This document shows positions 50,749-61,279 of a stretch of 64,000 bases of DNA, in pieces. A program made the translations under genes and the position numbers. Position 1 is the stretch's first letter. Each line of letters starts with the position of its first letter. The DNA is from Rhizobium sp. TH2. Its GTDB lineage: Bacteria; Pseudomonadota; Alphaproteobacteria; Rhizobiales; Rhizobiaceae. The DNA is taken from NCBI RefSeq assembly GCF_024707525.1, contig NZ_CP062231.1:1426001-1490000 (forward strand), in the 5' to 3' direction. The notes beneath the pieces are model-generated. The model did no database searches and was not told the DNA's origin. It saw only the letters and a list, made by a program, of their open reading frames with translations.

Positions 50749-53249
50749 CGATCGAGCTTACCCGCCGCCAGCTGCTGAAGGCGCATGCCGCTGCGGTGGC
50801 CGCGTCAACGGCCGGGATCGCATTGCCTGCCGCCGCCCAATCGATCGCGGGTGGGGTCGAGGCGGTTGAGATCAAGTGGTCCAAAGCACCCTGCCGCTTC
50901 TGCGGCACGGGCTGCGGCGTAATGGTCGGGGTGAAGGCTGGCCAGGTGGTCGCCACCCACGGCGACATGGAGGCGGAGGTCAACCGCGGTCTCAACTGCG
51001 TGAAGGGCTATTTCCTGTCGAAGATCATGTATGGCAAGGATCGCCTTACCGTACCCCTGCTTCGCAAGACCGGCGGCATCTATGACAAGGACGGCGAGTT
51101 CGAGCCAGTCAGCTGGGACGAAGCCTTCGACGTGATGGCCGAACAGTGCAAGCGGGTTCTCAAGGCGAAGGGACCGACGGCTGTTGGCATGTTTGGCTCC
51201 GGACAGTGGACGATCTTCGAAGGCTATGCAGCCACCAAATTGATGCGCGCGGGCTTCCGTTCCAACAATCTCGACCCGAATGCCCGACACTGCATGGCCT
51301 CGGCTGCCGTCGCCTTCATGCGCACCTTCGGCATGGACGAGCCGATGGGCTGTTATGACGATTTCGAGCATGCGGATGCCTTCGTGCTCTGGGGCTCCAA
51401 CATGGCAGAGATGCACCCGATCCTCTGGACGCGCATTGCCGATCGGAGACTCGGACACGAGCATGTGAAGGTAGCGGTGCTTTCGACGTTCACCCACCGC
51501 AGCATGGATCTCGCCGACGTTCCGATCATCTTCAAGCCAGGCACGGACCTCGCGATCCTCAACTACATCGCAAACTACATCATCGAAAACGGTAAGGTGA
51601 ACCAGGACTTCGTCGACAAGCATACGAAGTTCATGAAGGGTACGACAGACATTGGTTACGGGCTCAGGCCGGATAATCCGCTGGAGCTGAACGCGACAGG
51701 GGTCGCAACGGCCGACAAGATGACCCCGATCGATTTCGAGGCCTTCAAGGCGCAGGTGTCCGAATACACTCTGGAAAAAACCGCCGAGATGACGGGCGCT
51801 GACACGGCTTTCCTCAAGCAATTGGCCGAACTCTACGCCGATCCCAAGATCAAGGTGATGTCGCTTTGGACGATGGGCTTCAACCAGCATGTCCGCGGCG
51901 TCTGGGCCAATCAGATGGTCTACAATCTTCATCTTCTGACCGGGAAGATATCAGAGCCGGGCAACAGCCCGTTCTCGCTCACCGGCCAACCATCGGCCTG
52001 CGGCACAGCGCGCGAGGTCGGCACGTTCGCCCATCGCCTACCCGCCGACATGGTGGTGACCAATCCGGAACATCGCAAGCATGCCGAGGAAATCTGGAAA
52101 CTGCCGCACGGATTGCTGCCCGACAAGCCAGGCTATCACGCGGTCCTGCAGGATCGGATGCTGCATGACGGCAAGTTGAATTTCTATTGGGTACAATGCA
52201 ACAACAACGTCCAGGCCGCCCCCAATACCAGCAACGAGACCTATAAGGGCTACCGCAACCCGGACAACTTCATTGTAGTTTCGGACGTCTATCCGACAGT
52301 CACGGCGATGAGCGCCGATCTCATCCTGCCCGCCGCGATGTGGGTGGAAAAAGAAGGTGCGTATGGCAATGCCGAGCGGCGCACTCATGTCTGGCATCAA
52401 TTGGTGGACGCGCCGGGAGCCGCCCGTTCCGACCTCTGGCAACTGGTGGAATTCTCCAAGCGCTTCACGACCGACGAGGTCTGGACCAAGGACATTCTCG
52501 ACGCCAATCCTGCTTACAAGGGCAAGACGCTCTATGAGGTGCTCTTCCAGAACGGCAATGTCGACCGTTTTCCAGCGAGCGAGGTGTCGCCGGAATACGC
52601 AAACCTCGAGGCCAAGGATTTCGGGTTCTATATCCAGAAGGGACTGTTCGAAGAATATGCGGAATTCGGGCGTGGTCATGGCCACGATCTCGCGCCATAT
52701 GACAAGTACCATACGGTACGCGGGCTGCGGTGGCCCGTCGTGAACGGAGAGGAAACGCGGTGGCGATATCGCGAGGGATATGACCCCTATGTGAAACCTG
52801 GCGAGGGGTTGAAGTTCTATGGTCAGAAGGACGGTCGCGCGGTGATTCTTTCCGTGCCATATGAACCGCCTGCTGAATCGCCCGACGAGGAGTTCGATTT
52901 CTGGCTTGTGACCGGGAGAGTGCTCGAGCATTGGCACTCCGGCTCGATGACGATGCGCGTTCCCGAACTCTATAGGGCCTTCCCCGGCGCACGCTGCTTC
53001 ATGAATCCTGAAGACGCGCGCACGCGCGGCATCAACCAGGGTGCGGAGGTGCGGATCGTCTCGCGGCGTGGAGAAATACGCTCGCGGATCGATATCCGTG
53101 GCCGCAACCGGATGCCGAAGGGCCTGATCTTCGTGCCGTGGTTCGATGCGAGCCAGTTGATCAACAAGGTGACGCTCGACGCCACCGATCCCATCTCCAA
53201 ACAGACGGATTTCAAAAAATGCGCGGTCAAGATTCTTCCCGTCGCCTGA
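50745..53249 (+). CDS. napA: Periplasmic nitrate reductase catalytic subunit
   Basis: This 834-residue molybdoenzyme has a twin-arginine signal ([20 protein letters not shown]), a [4Fe-4S] site (Cys50, Cys53, Cys57, Cys85) and the molybdenum ligand Cys183 in [13 protein letters not shown]. The bis-MGD binding regions such as [19 protein letters not shown] are present. It reduces nitrate to nitrite in the periplasm with electrons from NapC and NapB. Length and motifs are those of a complete enzyme. Its end overlaps napB by 31 bp. Confidence 0.97.
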   Translation: MTIELTRRQLLKAHAAAVAASTAGIALPAAAQSIAGGVEAVEIKWSKAPCRFCGTGCGVMVGVKAGQVVATHGDMEAEVNRGLNCVKGYFLSKIMYGKDRLTVPLLRKTGGIYDKDGEFEPVSWDEAFDVMAEQCKRVLKAKGPTAVGMFGSGQWTIFEGYAATKLMRAGFRSNNLDPNARHCMASAAVAFMRTFGMDEPMGCYDDFEHADAFVLWGSNMAEMHPILWTRIADRRLGHEHVKVAVLSTFTHRSMDLADVPIIFKPGTDLAILNYIANYIIENGKVNQDFVDKHTKFMKGTTDIGYGLRPDNPLELNATGVATADKMTPIDFEAFKAQVSEYTLEKTAEMTGADTAFLKQLAELYADPKIKVMSLWTMGFNQHVRGVWANQMVYNLHLLTGKISEPGNSPFSLTGQPSACGTAREVGTFAHRLPADMVVTNPEHRKHAEEIWKLPHGLLPDKPGYHAVLQDRMLHDGKLNFYWVQCNNNVQAAPNTSNETYKGYRNPDNFIVVSDVYPTVTAMSADLILPAAMWVEKEGAYGNAERRTHVWHQLVDAPGAARSDLWQLVEFSKRFTTDEVWTKDILDANPAYKGKTLYEVLFQNGNVDRFPASEVSPEYANLEAKDFGFYIQKGLFEEYAEFGRGHGHDLAPYDKYHTVRGLRWPVVNGEETRWRYREGYDPYVKPGEGLKFYGQKDGRAVILSVPYEPPAESPDEEFDFWLVTGRVLEHWHSGSMTMRVPELYRAFPGARCFMNPEDARTRGINQGAEVRIVSRRGEIRSRIDIRGRNRMPKGLIFVPWFDASQLINKVTLDATDPISKQTDFKKCAVKILPVA

Positions 53250-53725
53250 TCTCACGTCAGGTCTGGGGCGTCGTCGCCGTCGCCCTTGCGCTTTTTACCA
53301 CCACGGTCGCCGTCGCGCAGATGGTCGACCGACGTGTTCCCCAACTCTCAGGAAACACTGATCCGATGCAGGACGTCGATCCGGGCTACTTTCCAAAATG
53401 GGTCGTTGATGACCAGCGTCGCATGCGGGCTTATCCGGAGCAGCCCCCGATCATCCCTCATTCTATCGAGGGCTACCAGCTGACGATCAACACCAATCGT
53501 TGTCTCTCTTGTCACAAACGCGAGTTCACGGAGATTTCGGGCGCACCGATGATCAGCGTTACGCATTTCATGACGCGCAGGGCGCAGATGCTCGCCGACG
53601 TTGCACCCCGGCGATATTTCTGCACCGCTTGCCATGTGCCTCAGGCCGACATCAAACCGCTGGTGGAAAACACGTTCAAAGACATGAGCGAACTCGGGTT
53701 CCGGCCGACTGGAAGCGAGCAATGA
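53219..53725 (+). CDS. napB: NapB di-haem cytochrome c
   Basis: This 168-residue protein has an N-terminal signal ([19 protein letters not shown]) and two CXXCH haem sites, CLSCHKR and CTACHVPQ. It matches NapB, which passes electrons to NapA in the periplasm. The ATG at 53219 lies inside the napA 3' end in another frame, an overlap of 31 bp. The unusually long overlap could be a start-site error of the longest ATG, but the signal peptide begins from this position. Confidence 0.93.
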   Translation: MRGQDSSRRLISRQVWGVVAVALALFTTTVAVAQMVDRRVPQLSGNTDPMQDVDPGYFPKWVVDDQRRMRAYPEQPPIIPHSIEGYQLTINTNRCLSCHKREFTEISGAPMISVTHFMTRRAQMLADVAPRRYFCTACHVPQADIKPLVENTFKDMSELGFRPTGSEQ

Positions 53726-54411
53726 TCAGGTGGATAAAATCACTCTTTCAATGGGCATGGGGAATCCTGACAAGGCCGGCGACGACGCTCGGGCTCGGCT
53801 TCCTGACGCTTGGTGGCTTTGTCGGTGGCGTCATTTTTTGGGGCGCGTTCAATACCGCGCTCGAGGTCACCAACACTGAAACCTTCTGTACATCCTGTCA
53901 CGAAATGCGCGACAACGTATTCGAGGAACTCGGTCGCACAGTTCATTTTTCCAACCGCTCAGGCGTGCGCGCCAGTTGTCCCGATTGCCATGTGCCGCAC
54001 GAGTGGACACGCAAGATCGCCCGGAAGATGCAAGCGTCCAAAGAAGTCTGGGGTAAGATATTTGGCACCATCGACACGCGGGAGAAATTTCTGAAACACC
54101 GCCTTGCACTCGCTCAGAACGAATGGGCGAGATTGAAGGCCAATGACAGCCTCGAATGCCGCAATTGCCACTCCACGGTCGCCATGGATTTATCCAAACA
54201 GACGCAGAGGGCCGCCGACATTCACACCAGATATCTACTGCCCGGCAAGGCGACCTGCATCGACTGCCACAAGGGTATCGCGCATGAGCTACCCGACATG
54301 AGAGGTGTCGAGCCGGGTTGGAAAATGCCGGCTGAAGCAACGGACGTATCATCGCTGCACTGGTCGGAAGTCCATGCGTTGTCAAGCTATCTGGGCGAGC
54401 CTCAGCAATAG
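53722..54411 (+). CDS. napC: NapC tetra-haem quinol dehydrogenase
   Basis: This 229-residue NapC/NirT-family protein has one N-terminal membrane anchor ([20 protein letters not shown]) and four CXXCH sites ([28 protein letters not shown]). It oxidises quinol in the membrane and reduces NapB. The ATG overlaps the napB stop (ATGA). With no napGH genes, electron flow is the simpler NapC-NapB-NapA route. Confidence 0.95.
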   Translation: MIRWIKSLFQWAWGILTRPATTLGLGFLTLGGFVGGVIFWGAFNTALEVTNTETFCTSCHEMRDNVFEELGRTVHFSNRSGVRASCPDCHVPHEWTRKIARKMQASKEVWGKIFGTIDTREKFLKHRLALAQNEWARLKANDSLECRNCHSTVAMDLSKQTQRAADIHTRYLLPGKATCIDCHKGIAHELPDMRGVEPGWKMPAEATDVSSLHWSEVHALSSYLGEPQQ

Positions 54412-54794
54412 GCGAGGAACGATCGACGAAGAAAGACAGCACCCAGGGCCGCCTCGGAAATTTGGGAGATTTCGAACCGAGTTGGCGTGCGAACAAGAAT
54501 TTGACCCTATCGCCGGGAGGCTGGCAAGAGGGCTGAAAGAACTGCGGAGCTTGGACGCAAGTGCACTGCGAATTTGACGAGGATGCAGACACGTGGCATT
54601 GTACAACCTACTTGAGATTTCCAGCTGTCCTGCTGCATCGGGGGCGAAATCCATGGCGCGCACCGGCGCGCGCAGCTTCATTTTTCGCAGAAATTTTGAC
54701 GGCTAGGTACGACAGACAATGTAATACCCATGCTTGATTAGCAGAGCTTCATTGGAACCGTCATGAGTCAATCGTTGTTCGGGAGGACAGGAAA
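54412..54794. other. 383-bp gap downstream of napC
   Basis: No gene was recognised here. A possible sigma-70-type promoter (TTGACG near 54698, with TGTAAT about 18 bp downstream) precedes the next gene. A GC-only inverted repeat, GCGCGC around 54658-54675, might end nap transcription. No FixK or FNR dyad was seen. Confidence 0.45.
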
Positions 54795-55271
54795 ATGGAC
54801 AGGACCAAAGATAGTGCTATCGACAGAGGCGCTGTACCCATAAGCGCTGAACAACTTCGAATGAATCTTCTGAAGGAGCAAATGGATGCGCTCGCCAAGG
54901 AGGACCAACTCCGTGCCCGGAAGCATGAGGAACTGACGAAGTTCACCGATAGCTTCTTGAAGGATCAAGTGAGCGACGACGAGATCGCGATGGTTCGGCG
55001 CATCGTCCTCGATGCGGCCAAGAACGGCAAGTACGAGGCCATGGTCTACAGCTTTCCCTCCGACCTCTGCAGCGATAGTGGCAGAGCCATAAACAGTGGG
55101 GACCCGCAATGGACCGAAACGCTCCTTGGAAAGGCCAAGCAGTTCTATGAGCGCTACGTCAACCTGGCCAAGCCGCAAGGCTATAAGCTCAAGGCCATGA
55201 TCGTCACCTTTCCCGAAGGCATACCTGGCGACGTGGGCTTCTTCCTGAATTGGGCCCCTGAGGCAAAATAG
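54795..55271 (+). CDS. Conserved unknown protein near nap
   Basis: This 158-residue soluble protein has a charged helical N-terminal half that may form a coiled coil (ISAEQLRMNLLKEQMDALAK, DQLRARKHEELTKFTDSFLK) and a C-terminal alpha/beta part (YEAMVYSFPSDLCSDSGRAI, LKAMIVTFPEGIPGDVGFFL). I do not recognise a characterised family. It lies between nap and ppk2 and may belong to the same low-oxygen gene group. A role is not predicted. Confidence 0.6.
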   Translation: MDRTKDSAIDRGAVPISAEQLRMNLLKEQMDALAKEDQLRARKHEELTKFTDSFLKDQVSDDEIAMVRRIVLDAAKNGKYEAMVYSFPSDLCSDSGRAINSGDPQWTETLLGKAKQFYERYVNLAKPQGYKLKAMIVTFPEGIPGDVGFFLNWAPEAK

Positions 55272-55544
55272 CGTCCAATTCGCCATATGCGGATGAGCGT
55301 GAACGGGAGCGTTTCATGCTTTGATGGAAGCGCAGCCGACGTTTTTGACGTCGTGGGCACGTTCGCTTGGCCGATGGTTGCGACGAGTTGTAGAAGATGG
55401 CCTGAATGCCACCGACACCGCTGCTTTGCGCCGTGCGCAACTTGAACAAGCAGTCCAACTGCCAAGCCACCAGGTCCTGTCACCGCAGATGGCTTTTTCT
55501 TCATTCGCTTTACCATCGATTAGAAATCGGAAAGAGAGGAAAAA

Positions 55545-56381
55545 ATGGGCAAGAAGAACGAGAAAGCGGCCACGATGTCCGCGGAACCCAACACCGGATC
55601 CAAGGGGAAATGGTACGACAAGGAGCTGAAACGGCTGCAGGTCGAGCTTTCGCACCTCCAGGCTTGGGTCAAGAAAACCGGCGCACGCGTCGTTATCATT
55701 TTTGAAGGTCGCGATGCCGCCGGCAAGGGTGGCGTTATCAAGCGTTTGACTGAGAGGGTGAGCCCGCGGGTTTTCCGGGTCGTCGCATTGCCTGCACCGG
55801 GCGATCGAGAAAGAAGCCAGATTTATATACAACGTTACCTTCAACACCTGCCGGCCGGAGGCGAGATCGTGATCTTCGATCGCTCCTGGTACAATCGCCC
55901 CGGAGTGGAACGCGTCATGGGCTTCTGCAGCGAAAAGAAGGCGCGCAGATTTCTTGAAGTCGCACCCCGTTTTGAGGCTGCAATTGTCGAGAGCGGCATA
56001 ATTTTGCTCAAATACTTCCTCGACGTGAGCGAAGAGGAACAGGAAAAGCGTTTCCGGCAGCGGGTTGAAGACCCCCTTCGGCAATGGAAGCTGAGCCCGA
56101 TGGACGTCGAATCGTATAACCGCTGGTGGGATTACACGCGTGCGTATGACGAGATGATCACCGCGACCGATACAAGGCAAGCGCCATGGTGGATCGTTCC
56201 GTCGAACGACAAGAAGCGGGCGCGGATAAACTGCATCTCCCACATTCTGAAGTCGATACCGTATGAGCACGTCCCGTTCGACAAACCCGTATTCGGGAAA
56301 CGTCAAAAACGTCCCGACGACTTCGTCACCGACATAACTCCCCGAAACCTGGTTCCGGACGTGCTGGAGAACGCACGATAG
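55545..56381 (+). CDS. ppk2: Polyphosphate kinase 2
   Basis: This 278-residue PPK2-family kinase has a Walker A motif FEGRDAAGKGG (residues about 53-63), Walker B in EIVIFDRSWYNRPG (Asp112) and the lid segment DVSEEEQEKRFRQRVEDPLR. PPK2 enzymes use polyphosphate to phosphorylate nucleoside mono- or diphosphates. The single-domain form with this lid resembles class I (ADP or GDP as acceptor). It would help regenerate nucleotides under energy limitation, as with arc and nap. GAAAGAGAGG precedes the ATG. Confidence 0.94.
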   Translation: MGKKNEKAATMSAEPNTGSKGKWYDKELKRLQVELSHLQAWVKKTGARVVIIFEGRDAAGKGGVIKRLTERVSPRVFRVVALPAPGDRERSQIYIQRYLQHLPAGGEIVIFDRSWYNRPGVERVMGFCSEKKARRFLEVAPRFEAAIVESGIILLKYFLDVSEEEQEKRFRQRVEDPLRQWKLSPMDVESYNRWWDYTRAYDEMITATDTRQAPWWIVPSNDKKRARINCISHILKSIPYEHVPFDKPVFGKRQKRPDDFVTDITPRNLVPDVLENAR

Positions 56382-56386
56382 ACTAC

Positions 56387-56454
56387 GGAATCTCTAAGGG
56401 ATTCCCTGTTGCTGACCTGGGATTCAGATGCTGGCCGGAAGACGTCGGCATCTG
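56387..56454 (+). terminator. Hairpins downstream of ppk2
   Basis: GGAATC (56387-56392) pairs with GATTCC (56400-56405), and CAGATGC (56425-56431) pairs with GCATCTG (56448-56454) around GC-rich inner sequence. They start 5 bp after the ppk2 stop. No long T run follows either hairpin. They probably end ppk2 transcription and the opposing porin message; the assignment is moderate. Confidence 0.5.
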
Positions 56455-56654
56455 ATCACGCAAGCACTTTCCGATGACCTGCGGCAAGGTGTTGTCGGTG
56501 GTTATGTCGGGTGAGAGGCGCCGCCATGTTGCGCACCGTGCCTTCATTCAGGAACGCATCGATCAGACACCCCATGTGACGCCGCACCGAGGCTGCGCCG
56601 TCAACGCAGCGAACAGGGCCACGAATGGCCACTGTTCGTCCAGCGTTACAACGA

Positions 56655-57749
56655 TCAGAAGTCGCGCTGGAAGCGCAGCATGCCAGTCTTGGTGTCGGAG
56701 CCCTTGTCCGGGTTGAAGTAGATGGCTTCGGCCAGAAGCGAAAAGCCCGAGGCAACCTGCCAGTTGACATCGCCGACCAGGCGCCAGTCGCCATTGTCGA
56801 ACCACTGGATGTCCTTGGCGACATAGACGCTTTCGGTAACCTGGGCCGAGAAGCTGGCGATGGCGCTGAAGCCATCATAGGCGAAGTAGATATTTTCCGA
56901 GCTGTTCGAATAAAGGCCGTAGAAAGTGAAGCCGTACTTGTCGATATCGGCCTTGAATACCTTCTTGAACGCAAAGGATTCATCGGATTCGTCATAGGCA
57001 ATCGCCGCACCGGCCTGATAATTGCCCCACGTGCCCATGAAACCACCGGAGATATCCGGCAGGTACTGGCGACCACGCTTGCCGGCGACGCCGTCGCCGT
57101 CATGATCTTCCGGCTTGTAGAACTCGTCGGCATCGTTATCGAGCGAGATGAAGGCCTTTATGCTGCCGAAGTCAGCCGTGTAGCTCACATACTGGCGTGA
57201 GTCCGGATAGTTGAAATCGGTCGAGTAGATGCTGCCGTCGTCGGTGCGGCTGCCGTCGCCCATGAACTTCGCCCACAAGCTGTCGTAGTTGCCGAATTCG
57301 AAGCCACCGATGCCGAAATAGTAGTAGTAGGTCAGGTAGCTGTTATTGCCTTCGCCATAGATGTTTTCACCGTTGTTCACGGAGTCGGCCTGGATACGAA
57401 ACCAGCTGAACACAGTGCCCCATTCGGAGTCATTCTTGGCTTCAGTGTCCAGACGCAGGCGCGTATGGTTGTCATAGGAATCCTTCGTAAAGTTGCCGGT
57501 GGGCAGACCAGCGCGGTCATACTTTTCTGTGCCGCCGGAGTCGAAGCGCTTTTCATAGCGCAACTGACCGCCGATCTTCAGGCAGGTTTCGGTGCCCGGG
57601 ATGTAGAAGAAGCCGGTGCCGTAGGCATCGCAGACGCGGACATATTCCATCGGTTCCGGCTCGGCGGCAACGACCGCGTCGGCCGCCTGGGCGCTGGAGA
57701 CAACCGCCAGAGCAGCGGCGGAGCCGAGAAGAAGGCTCTTGATGTTCAT
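56655..57749 (-). CDS. Outer-membrane porin (rhizobial/Brucella Omp2b type)
   Basis: This 364-residue beta-barrel protein has a signal peptide (KSLLLGSAAALAVVSSAQAA) and the porin_2 pattern: VRVCDAYGTGFFYIPGTETC with the conserved cysteine pair near the N-terminus, then KIGGQLRYEKR, and aromatic C-terminus GMLRFQRDF ending in Phe. It forms a trimeric diffusion channel in the outer membrane. Acidic loop regions (DNDADEFYKPEDHDGDGVAG) suggest weak cation selectivity. The ATG at 57749 begins the signal peptide. Confidence 0.94.
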   Translation of the reverse strand: MNIKSLLLGSAAALAVVSSAQAADAVVAAEPEPMEYVRVCDAYGTGFFYIPGTETCLKIGGQLRYEKRFDSGGTEKYDRAGLPTGNFTKDSYDNHTRLRLDTEAKNDSEWGTVFSWFRIQADSVNNGENIYGEGNNSYLTYYYYFGIGGFEFGNYDSLWAKFMGDGSRTDDGSIYSTDFNYPDSRQYVSYTADFGSIKAFISLDNDADEFYKPEDHDGDGVAGKRGRQYLPDISGGFMGTWGNYQAGAAIAYDESDESFAFKKVFKADIDKYGFTFYGLYSNSSENIYFAYDGFSAIASFSAQVTESVYVAKDIQWFDNGDWRLVGDVNWQVASGFSLLAEAIYFNPDKGSDTKTGMLRFQRDF

Positions 57750-58196
57750 GCTATTGGTCCCCTCGATTGAGCATTCGGAATAGGCTGGAACAGAGAGGCT
57801 TCCCACCGGCCTGGAATCTCACACTCCGCGTTCAAGAATCTACTGCCCAAACGGCGCGGTGGCCAAACGGAATTGAGTCACCCTCCGGTCACGGGCTCTA
57901 ATATACGATGTAACAGTTGCGCTTGTGCAACTAACCAACAGAGCTGACCCGCACCAAGGCAAGAAGCTGTCCGCCACCGTCGCAACACCAGACCCGTCCA
58001 ACATTGCACCCTCGAACGGAATTACCGATCGCTTTCAACCGCAAACGGATTTGTGTTGTAACAGCACAGTGGGACTGAGCCAGGATGTCTGGCGACGATT
58101 GCGCCTGGATTCGAAGCTGCATATCATCACCATCCGCCACGGCCGACAGCGGCCGCCCGCCCAACCCCTCGATTCCGATGATGAACACGATTTGAC
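57750..58196. other. 447-bp gap between porin and argE-like gene
   Basis: This is a divergent promoter region. A short hairpin, GTTGC-GCTT-GTGCAAC type (about 57916-57931), is present in the porin leader side. A GTG-started frame (57925-58200) overlaps the next start by 4 bp, but its composition does not look coding. No other feature was recognised. Confidence 0.45.
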
Positions 58197-59351
58197 ATGA
58201 CCCACGTTTACGAAATATTCGACCGCCTCATCGCCTTCCCGACCGTCAGTCGCGATGGCAATATCGAGCTTATCCGCTACATCGCCGATTTCCTGAGTGG
58301 CGCCGGCATCGAGGCCGAGCTCTACCCGCATCAGGATGGTGACCGGGCGTCGCTGTTTGCGACCGTCGGCCCGCATAAAAACGGCGGCGTGGTGCTTTCC
58401 GGCCATACTGATGTCGTGCCGGTCGAGGGCCAGGCGTGGACCAGCGATCCCTTCCGACTGACACGGCGCGAGGACCGGCTGTTTGCCCGTGGTGCCGCCG
58501 ACATGAAGGGTTTTGTCGCATGCGCGATCGAAGCGCTGGTGGCCGCCAAGGATGAGGATCTGGCGCGCCCGCTGCATGTCGCCTTCTCCTATGACGAGGA
58601 GATCGGCTGCGTCGGCGTTCGCCCGATGCTGACCGAGCTCTCGGCCGCCGGCATACGGCCCGAATGGGTGCTGATCGGCGAACCGACCTCGATGCAGGTC
58701 GCCACCGGCCACAAGGGCAAGACCGGCATCCGCGCCACCTGCAAGGGCCACGCGGCACATTCCGCCCTGGCGCCCACTGGCCTCAACGCAATCCATCTTG
58801 CATCCGACTTGCTGACCAGCATTCGCGAGATGCAGGCCGAGATCGAGCGTACCGGGCGCCGCGACGATGACTACGACGTGCCCTATACGACGCTGCATGC
58901 CGGCGTCATCAAGGGTGGCACGGCGCTCAACATCGTGCCAGACAATTGCGAGATGCTGTTCGAGATCCGCAACATCGCGGGCGATGATCCGAAGTCGATC
59001 ATGGATCAGTTCTTCGATCGCGCCGAAGCCATTGTTTCAAAATCGAAAAGCCAGTTTTCGGACGCCGAGATCAGACTCGATATCTTCAACGAATATCCCG
59101 GTCTCGGCACCGACGAGGCGGGCGCTGTGGCGGAGCGGGCGATCACCTTGTCCGGCCAGTCCAACCGCATCAAGGTTGCCTTCGGCACCGAGGGAGGGCT
59201 GTTTCAGGAAGTGCTCGGCACCACCGTTATCGTTTGCGGGCCCGGCAGCATGGACCAGGGTCACAAGCCCGACGAGTTCGTCAGCATCCAGCAGATGGAG
59301 GAATGCCGCAGCATGCTGCTGCGTGTGACCGATACGCTGAGGGCGGATTAA
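58197..59351 (+). CDS. argE: Acetylornithine deacetylase-type M20 amidohydrolase
   Basis: This 384-residue M20 metallopeptidase-family enzyme has zinc ligands in LSGHTDVVPVEGQA (His70), GAADMKGF (Asp102) and SYDEEIGC (Glu134/Glu135), and the dimerisation domain CKGHAAHSALAPTGLNAIHL. The sequence is ArgE-like (N-acetylornithine deacetylase). Other N-acyl amino acids are possible because no arginine-synthesis gene is near. The stop codon overlaps the convergent monooxygenase stop on TTAA. Confidence 0.85.
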   Translation: MTHVYEIFDRLIAFPTVSRDGNIELIRYIADFLSGAGIEAELYPHQDGDRASLFATVGPHKNGGVVLSGHTDVVPVEGQAWTSDPFRLTRREDRLFARGAADMKGFVACAIEALVAAKDEDLARPLHVAFSYDEEIGCVGVRPMLTELSAAGIRPEWVLIGEPTSMQVATGHKGKTGIRATCKGHAAHSALAPTGLNAIHLASDLLTSIREMQAEIERTGRRDDDYDVPYTTLHAGVIKGGTALNIVPDNCEMLFEIRNIAGDDPKSIMDQFFDRAEAIVSKSKSQFSDAEIRLDIFNEYPGLGTDEAGAVAERAITLSGQSNRIKVAFGTEGGLFQEVLGTTVIVCGPGSMDQGHKPDEFVSIQQMEECRSMLLRVTDTLRAD

Positions 59352-60577
59352 CGGCTCCGTGCCGCGATGTGCTCGGCGACGTTCTTGGCATCGCCCCATG
59401 CGCCCCAGATGAAGGCCGAGGCCCGGCGCGACAGCCATGACAGGCCGACGAAATAGAGGCCGGGGACGGGGGAGACGCCATCCTTGTGAAACGGGCGGCC
59501 TTTCGCATCGAAATCGCCGACCTTCAGCCAGCTGAAATCCAGCGCATAGCCCGTTGCCCAGATGATCGATGTGATCCCCGCCTTGGCGAAATCGAGTTCG
59601 AGCACGGGATTGATCGCGCATTCGGGCGCTGGCCCGATAATACGGGCTTCAGGCTCCTCTGGAAAATCCAGTCCCTCACGGACGGCATACGCGTCGGCGG
59701 CATCAAGCACGGAGAGGTAGTCCGCGTCGCCAGCCGCAATGTTTTTCGCCAGATCCGGCGCGAAACGCATCACGCCGTTTTCATAAGTCTCCGCGCGCCC
59801 AACCAGGGTGATACCCCCGGCGGCAAGTTTGCGGAAATCCACGGTATGGCCGCCACGCGCACCGCTGACCGCGATCGTCACATGTTCCAGCGCAGGGTCA
59901 TAAGTCTTGACATCCCAATGCCCGAGCGCACCCAGCCACCAGACGAAATCGCGCCCGCGATAGGCTCGCGGCGGCCGGTTGTGCGGCCCGACCGAGAGAT
60001 AGACTTTCCGTCCCGCACGCGCCAGTTCGTCGGCGATCTGGGTGCCCGATGAGCCGGCGCCGATCACCATCACGGCTCCATCAGGCAGCTGGTCGGGATT
60101 GCGATAGGCGGCGGAATGGATCTGCAGGATCGCGGTCTCGGCCGGCACGAGGACGGGAATGATGGGCTTCTGGAACGGTCCCGTCGCGGCAATCACGTTT
60201 TTCGCTTCGATCACGCCTTGCGAGGTCTCGGCGCGAAAGCCCGAGCCGTCCTCTAGTCGGGTGAGCGACGTGACCTCGACGCCGCAACGGATCGGTGCTG
60301 CGATCTGCTCGGCAAAGGCCTCGAAATAGCCGACGATTCTGTCGCGCGGGGCGAAGCTGTCGGGATCCAGGTCGGCAAATTCCATGGTGGGAAAGCGGTC
60401 ATGCCAGGCGGGACCATTGGCAACCAGCGAATCCCACCGCTCGCTGCGCCAGCGCTCGGCAATCCGGCTCCGCTCGACAAGCAGGTGGGGCACCTTGTTG
60501 TTTGACAGGTGCTCGCTCGCCGCGAGCCCCGCCTGGCCGCCACCGACGATGAGCGTGTCGACTTTTTCAACCGTCAT
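59348..60577 (-). CDS. FAD/NADPH-dependent flavin monooxygenase
   Basis: This 409-residue flavoprotein has two Rossmann sites: TLIVGGGQAGLAASEHLSNN for FAD and VMVIGAGSSGTQIADELARA for NADPH. It resembles the flavin monooxygenases often labelled CzcO or potassium-transport flavoproteins, which oxygenate N or S of amines and sulfides, or act as Baeyer-Villiger-type enzymes. A GTGxxxxP-type sequence is not clear. It is divergent from the RidA gene. A role in amine oxidation with its neighbours is plausible. Confidence 0.85.
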   Translation of the reverse strand: MTVEKVDTLIVGGGQAGLAASEHLSNNKVPHLLVERSRIAERWRSERWDSLVANGPAWHDRFPTMEFADLDPDSFAPRDRIVGYFEAFAEQIAAPIRCGVEVTSLTRLEDGSGFRAETSQGVIEAKNVIAATGPFQKPIIPVLVPAETAILQIHSAAYRNPDQLPDGAVMVIGAGSSGTQIADELARAGRKVYLSVGPHNRPPRAYRGRDFVWWLGALGHWDVKTYDPALEHVTIAVSGARGGHTVDFRKLAAGGITLVGRAETYENGVMRFAPDLAKNIAAGDADYLSVLDAADAYAVREGLDFPEEPEARIIGPAPECAINPVLELDFAKAGITSIIWATGYALDFSWLKVGDFDAKGRPFHKDGVSPVPGLYFVGLSWLSRRASAFIWGAWGDAKNVAEHIAARSR

Positions 60578-60839
60578 AGGCCGGCTCCCTGCTCGAACTC
60601 AGACATTGCGCCCGGACTTGCAGGTGCAGGAAAATGTCTAGTCGAAGCTCTTGGTTCGGGAAATAATGATTTATATCGCTCTTGCTTTGGATATCTTGAT
60701 GTAGTGCCCGGCCTAACCAATCGATTGATTGGTTCGGAATTCCCGATGCAAAATCCACGGAAAGTCTTCTTTCCTTATTGGATCGAATGTGGCTCCAATG
60801 GCCTCTGTCGAACCATGTTCACGTCGGAATGGAATAATC

Positions 60840-61259
60840 ATGCCCACCCACAAACGCATCCGGATGTTCAACACCAGGGACACCTACCTGGAACAGAAAC
60901 TCGACAACGACCTCTGCCAGGTGGTCGTCGCCAAGGGCACCATGGTGTTCGTGCGCGGCCAGATCGGCCAGAACCTCGACACGGCGGAGAATGTCGGGAT
61001 CGGCGATATCGTCGCGCAGACCGAGCAGGCCATGGCCAATATCAAGATGCTGCTTGAGGAGGCCGGCTCCGAACTCTCCCATATCTGCAAGATCACCATC
61101 TACCTGGTCGATCCGCGCTACCGCGAGGCGGTCTACCGCGTGATCGGCAAATGGCTCAAGGGCGTGTTTCCGGTTTCAACCGGCGTAGTGATCTCGGCGC
61201 TCGCCCGGCCGGAATGGCTGGTCGAGGTCGACGTGACGGCGGTTATCCCGGATGCGTGA
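60840..61259 (+). CDS. RidA/YjgF-family protein
   Basis: This 139-residue protein shows the RidA pattern: VVVAKGTMVFVRGQIGQNLD, NIKMLLEEAGSELSHICKIT, YREAVYRVIGKWLKGVFPVS and the C-terminal VEVDVTAVIPD. RidA proteins hydrolyse reactive enamine/imine intermediates; related subgroups act in catabolic pathways of amino acids and amines. It lies between the flavin monooxygenase and DUF1028. The ATG at 60840 has GGAA upstream (weak). Confidence 0.88.
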   Translation: MPTHKRIRMFNTRDTYLEQKLDNDLCQVVVAKGTMVFVRGQIGQNLDTAENVGIGDIVAQTEQAMANIKMLLEEAGSELSHICKITIYLVDPRYREAVYRVIGKWLKGVFPVSTGVVISALARPEWLVEVDVTAVIPDA

Positions 61260-61279
61260 GGTGGCTGCGAACTTGGCTA

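Noticed and set aside
57925..58200. GTG-started 91-codon frame overlapping the argE-like start by 4 bp
   Set aside because: The overlap is suggestive, but the composition is not coding-like, no ribosome-binding site is seen and no domain is recognised.
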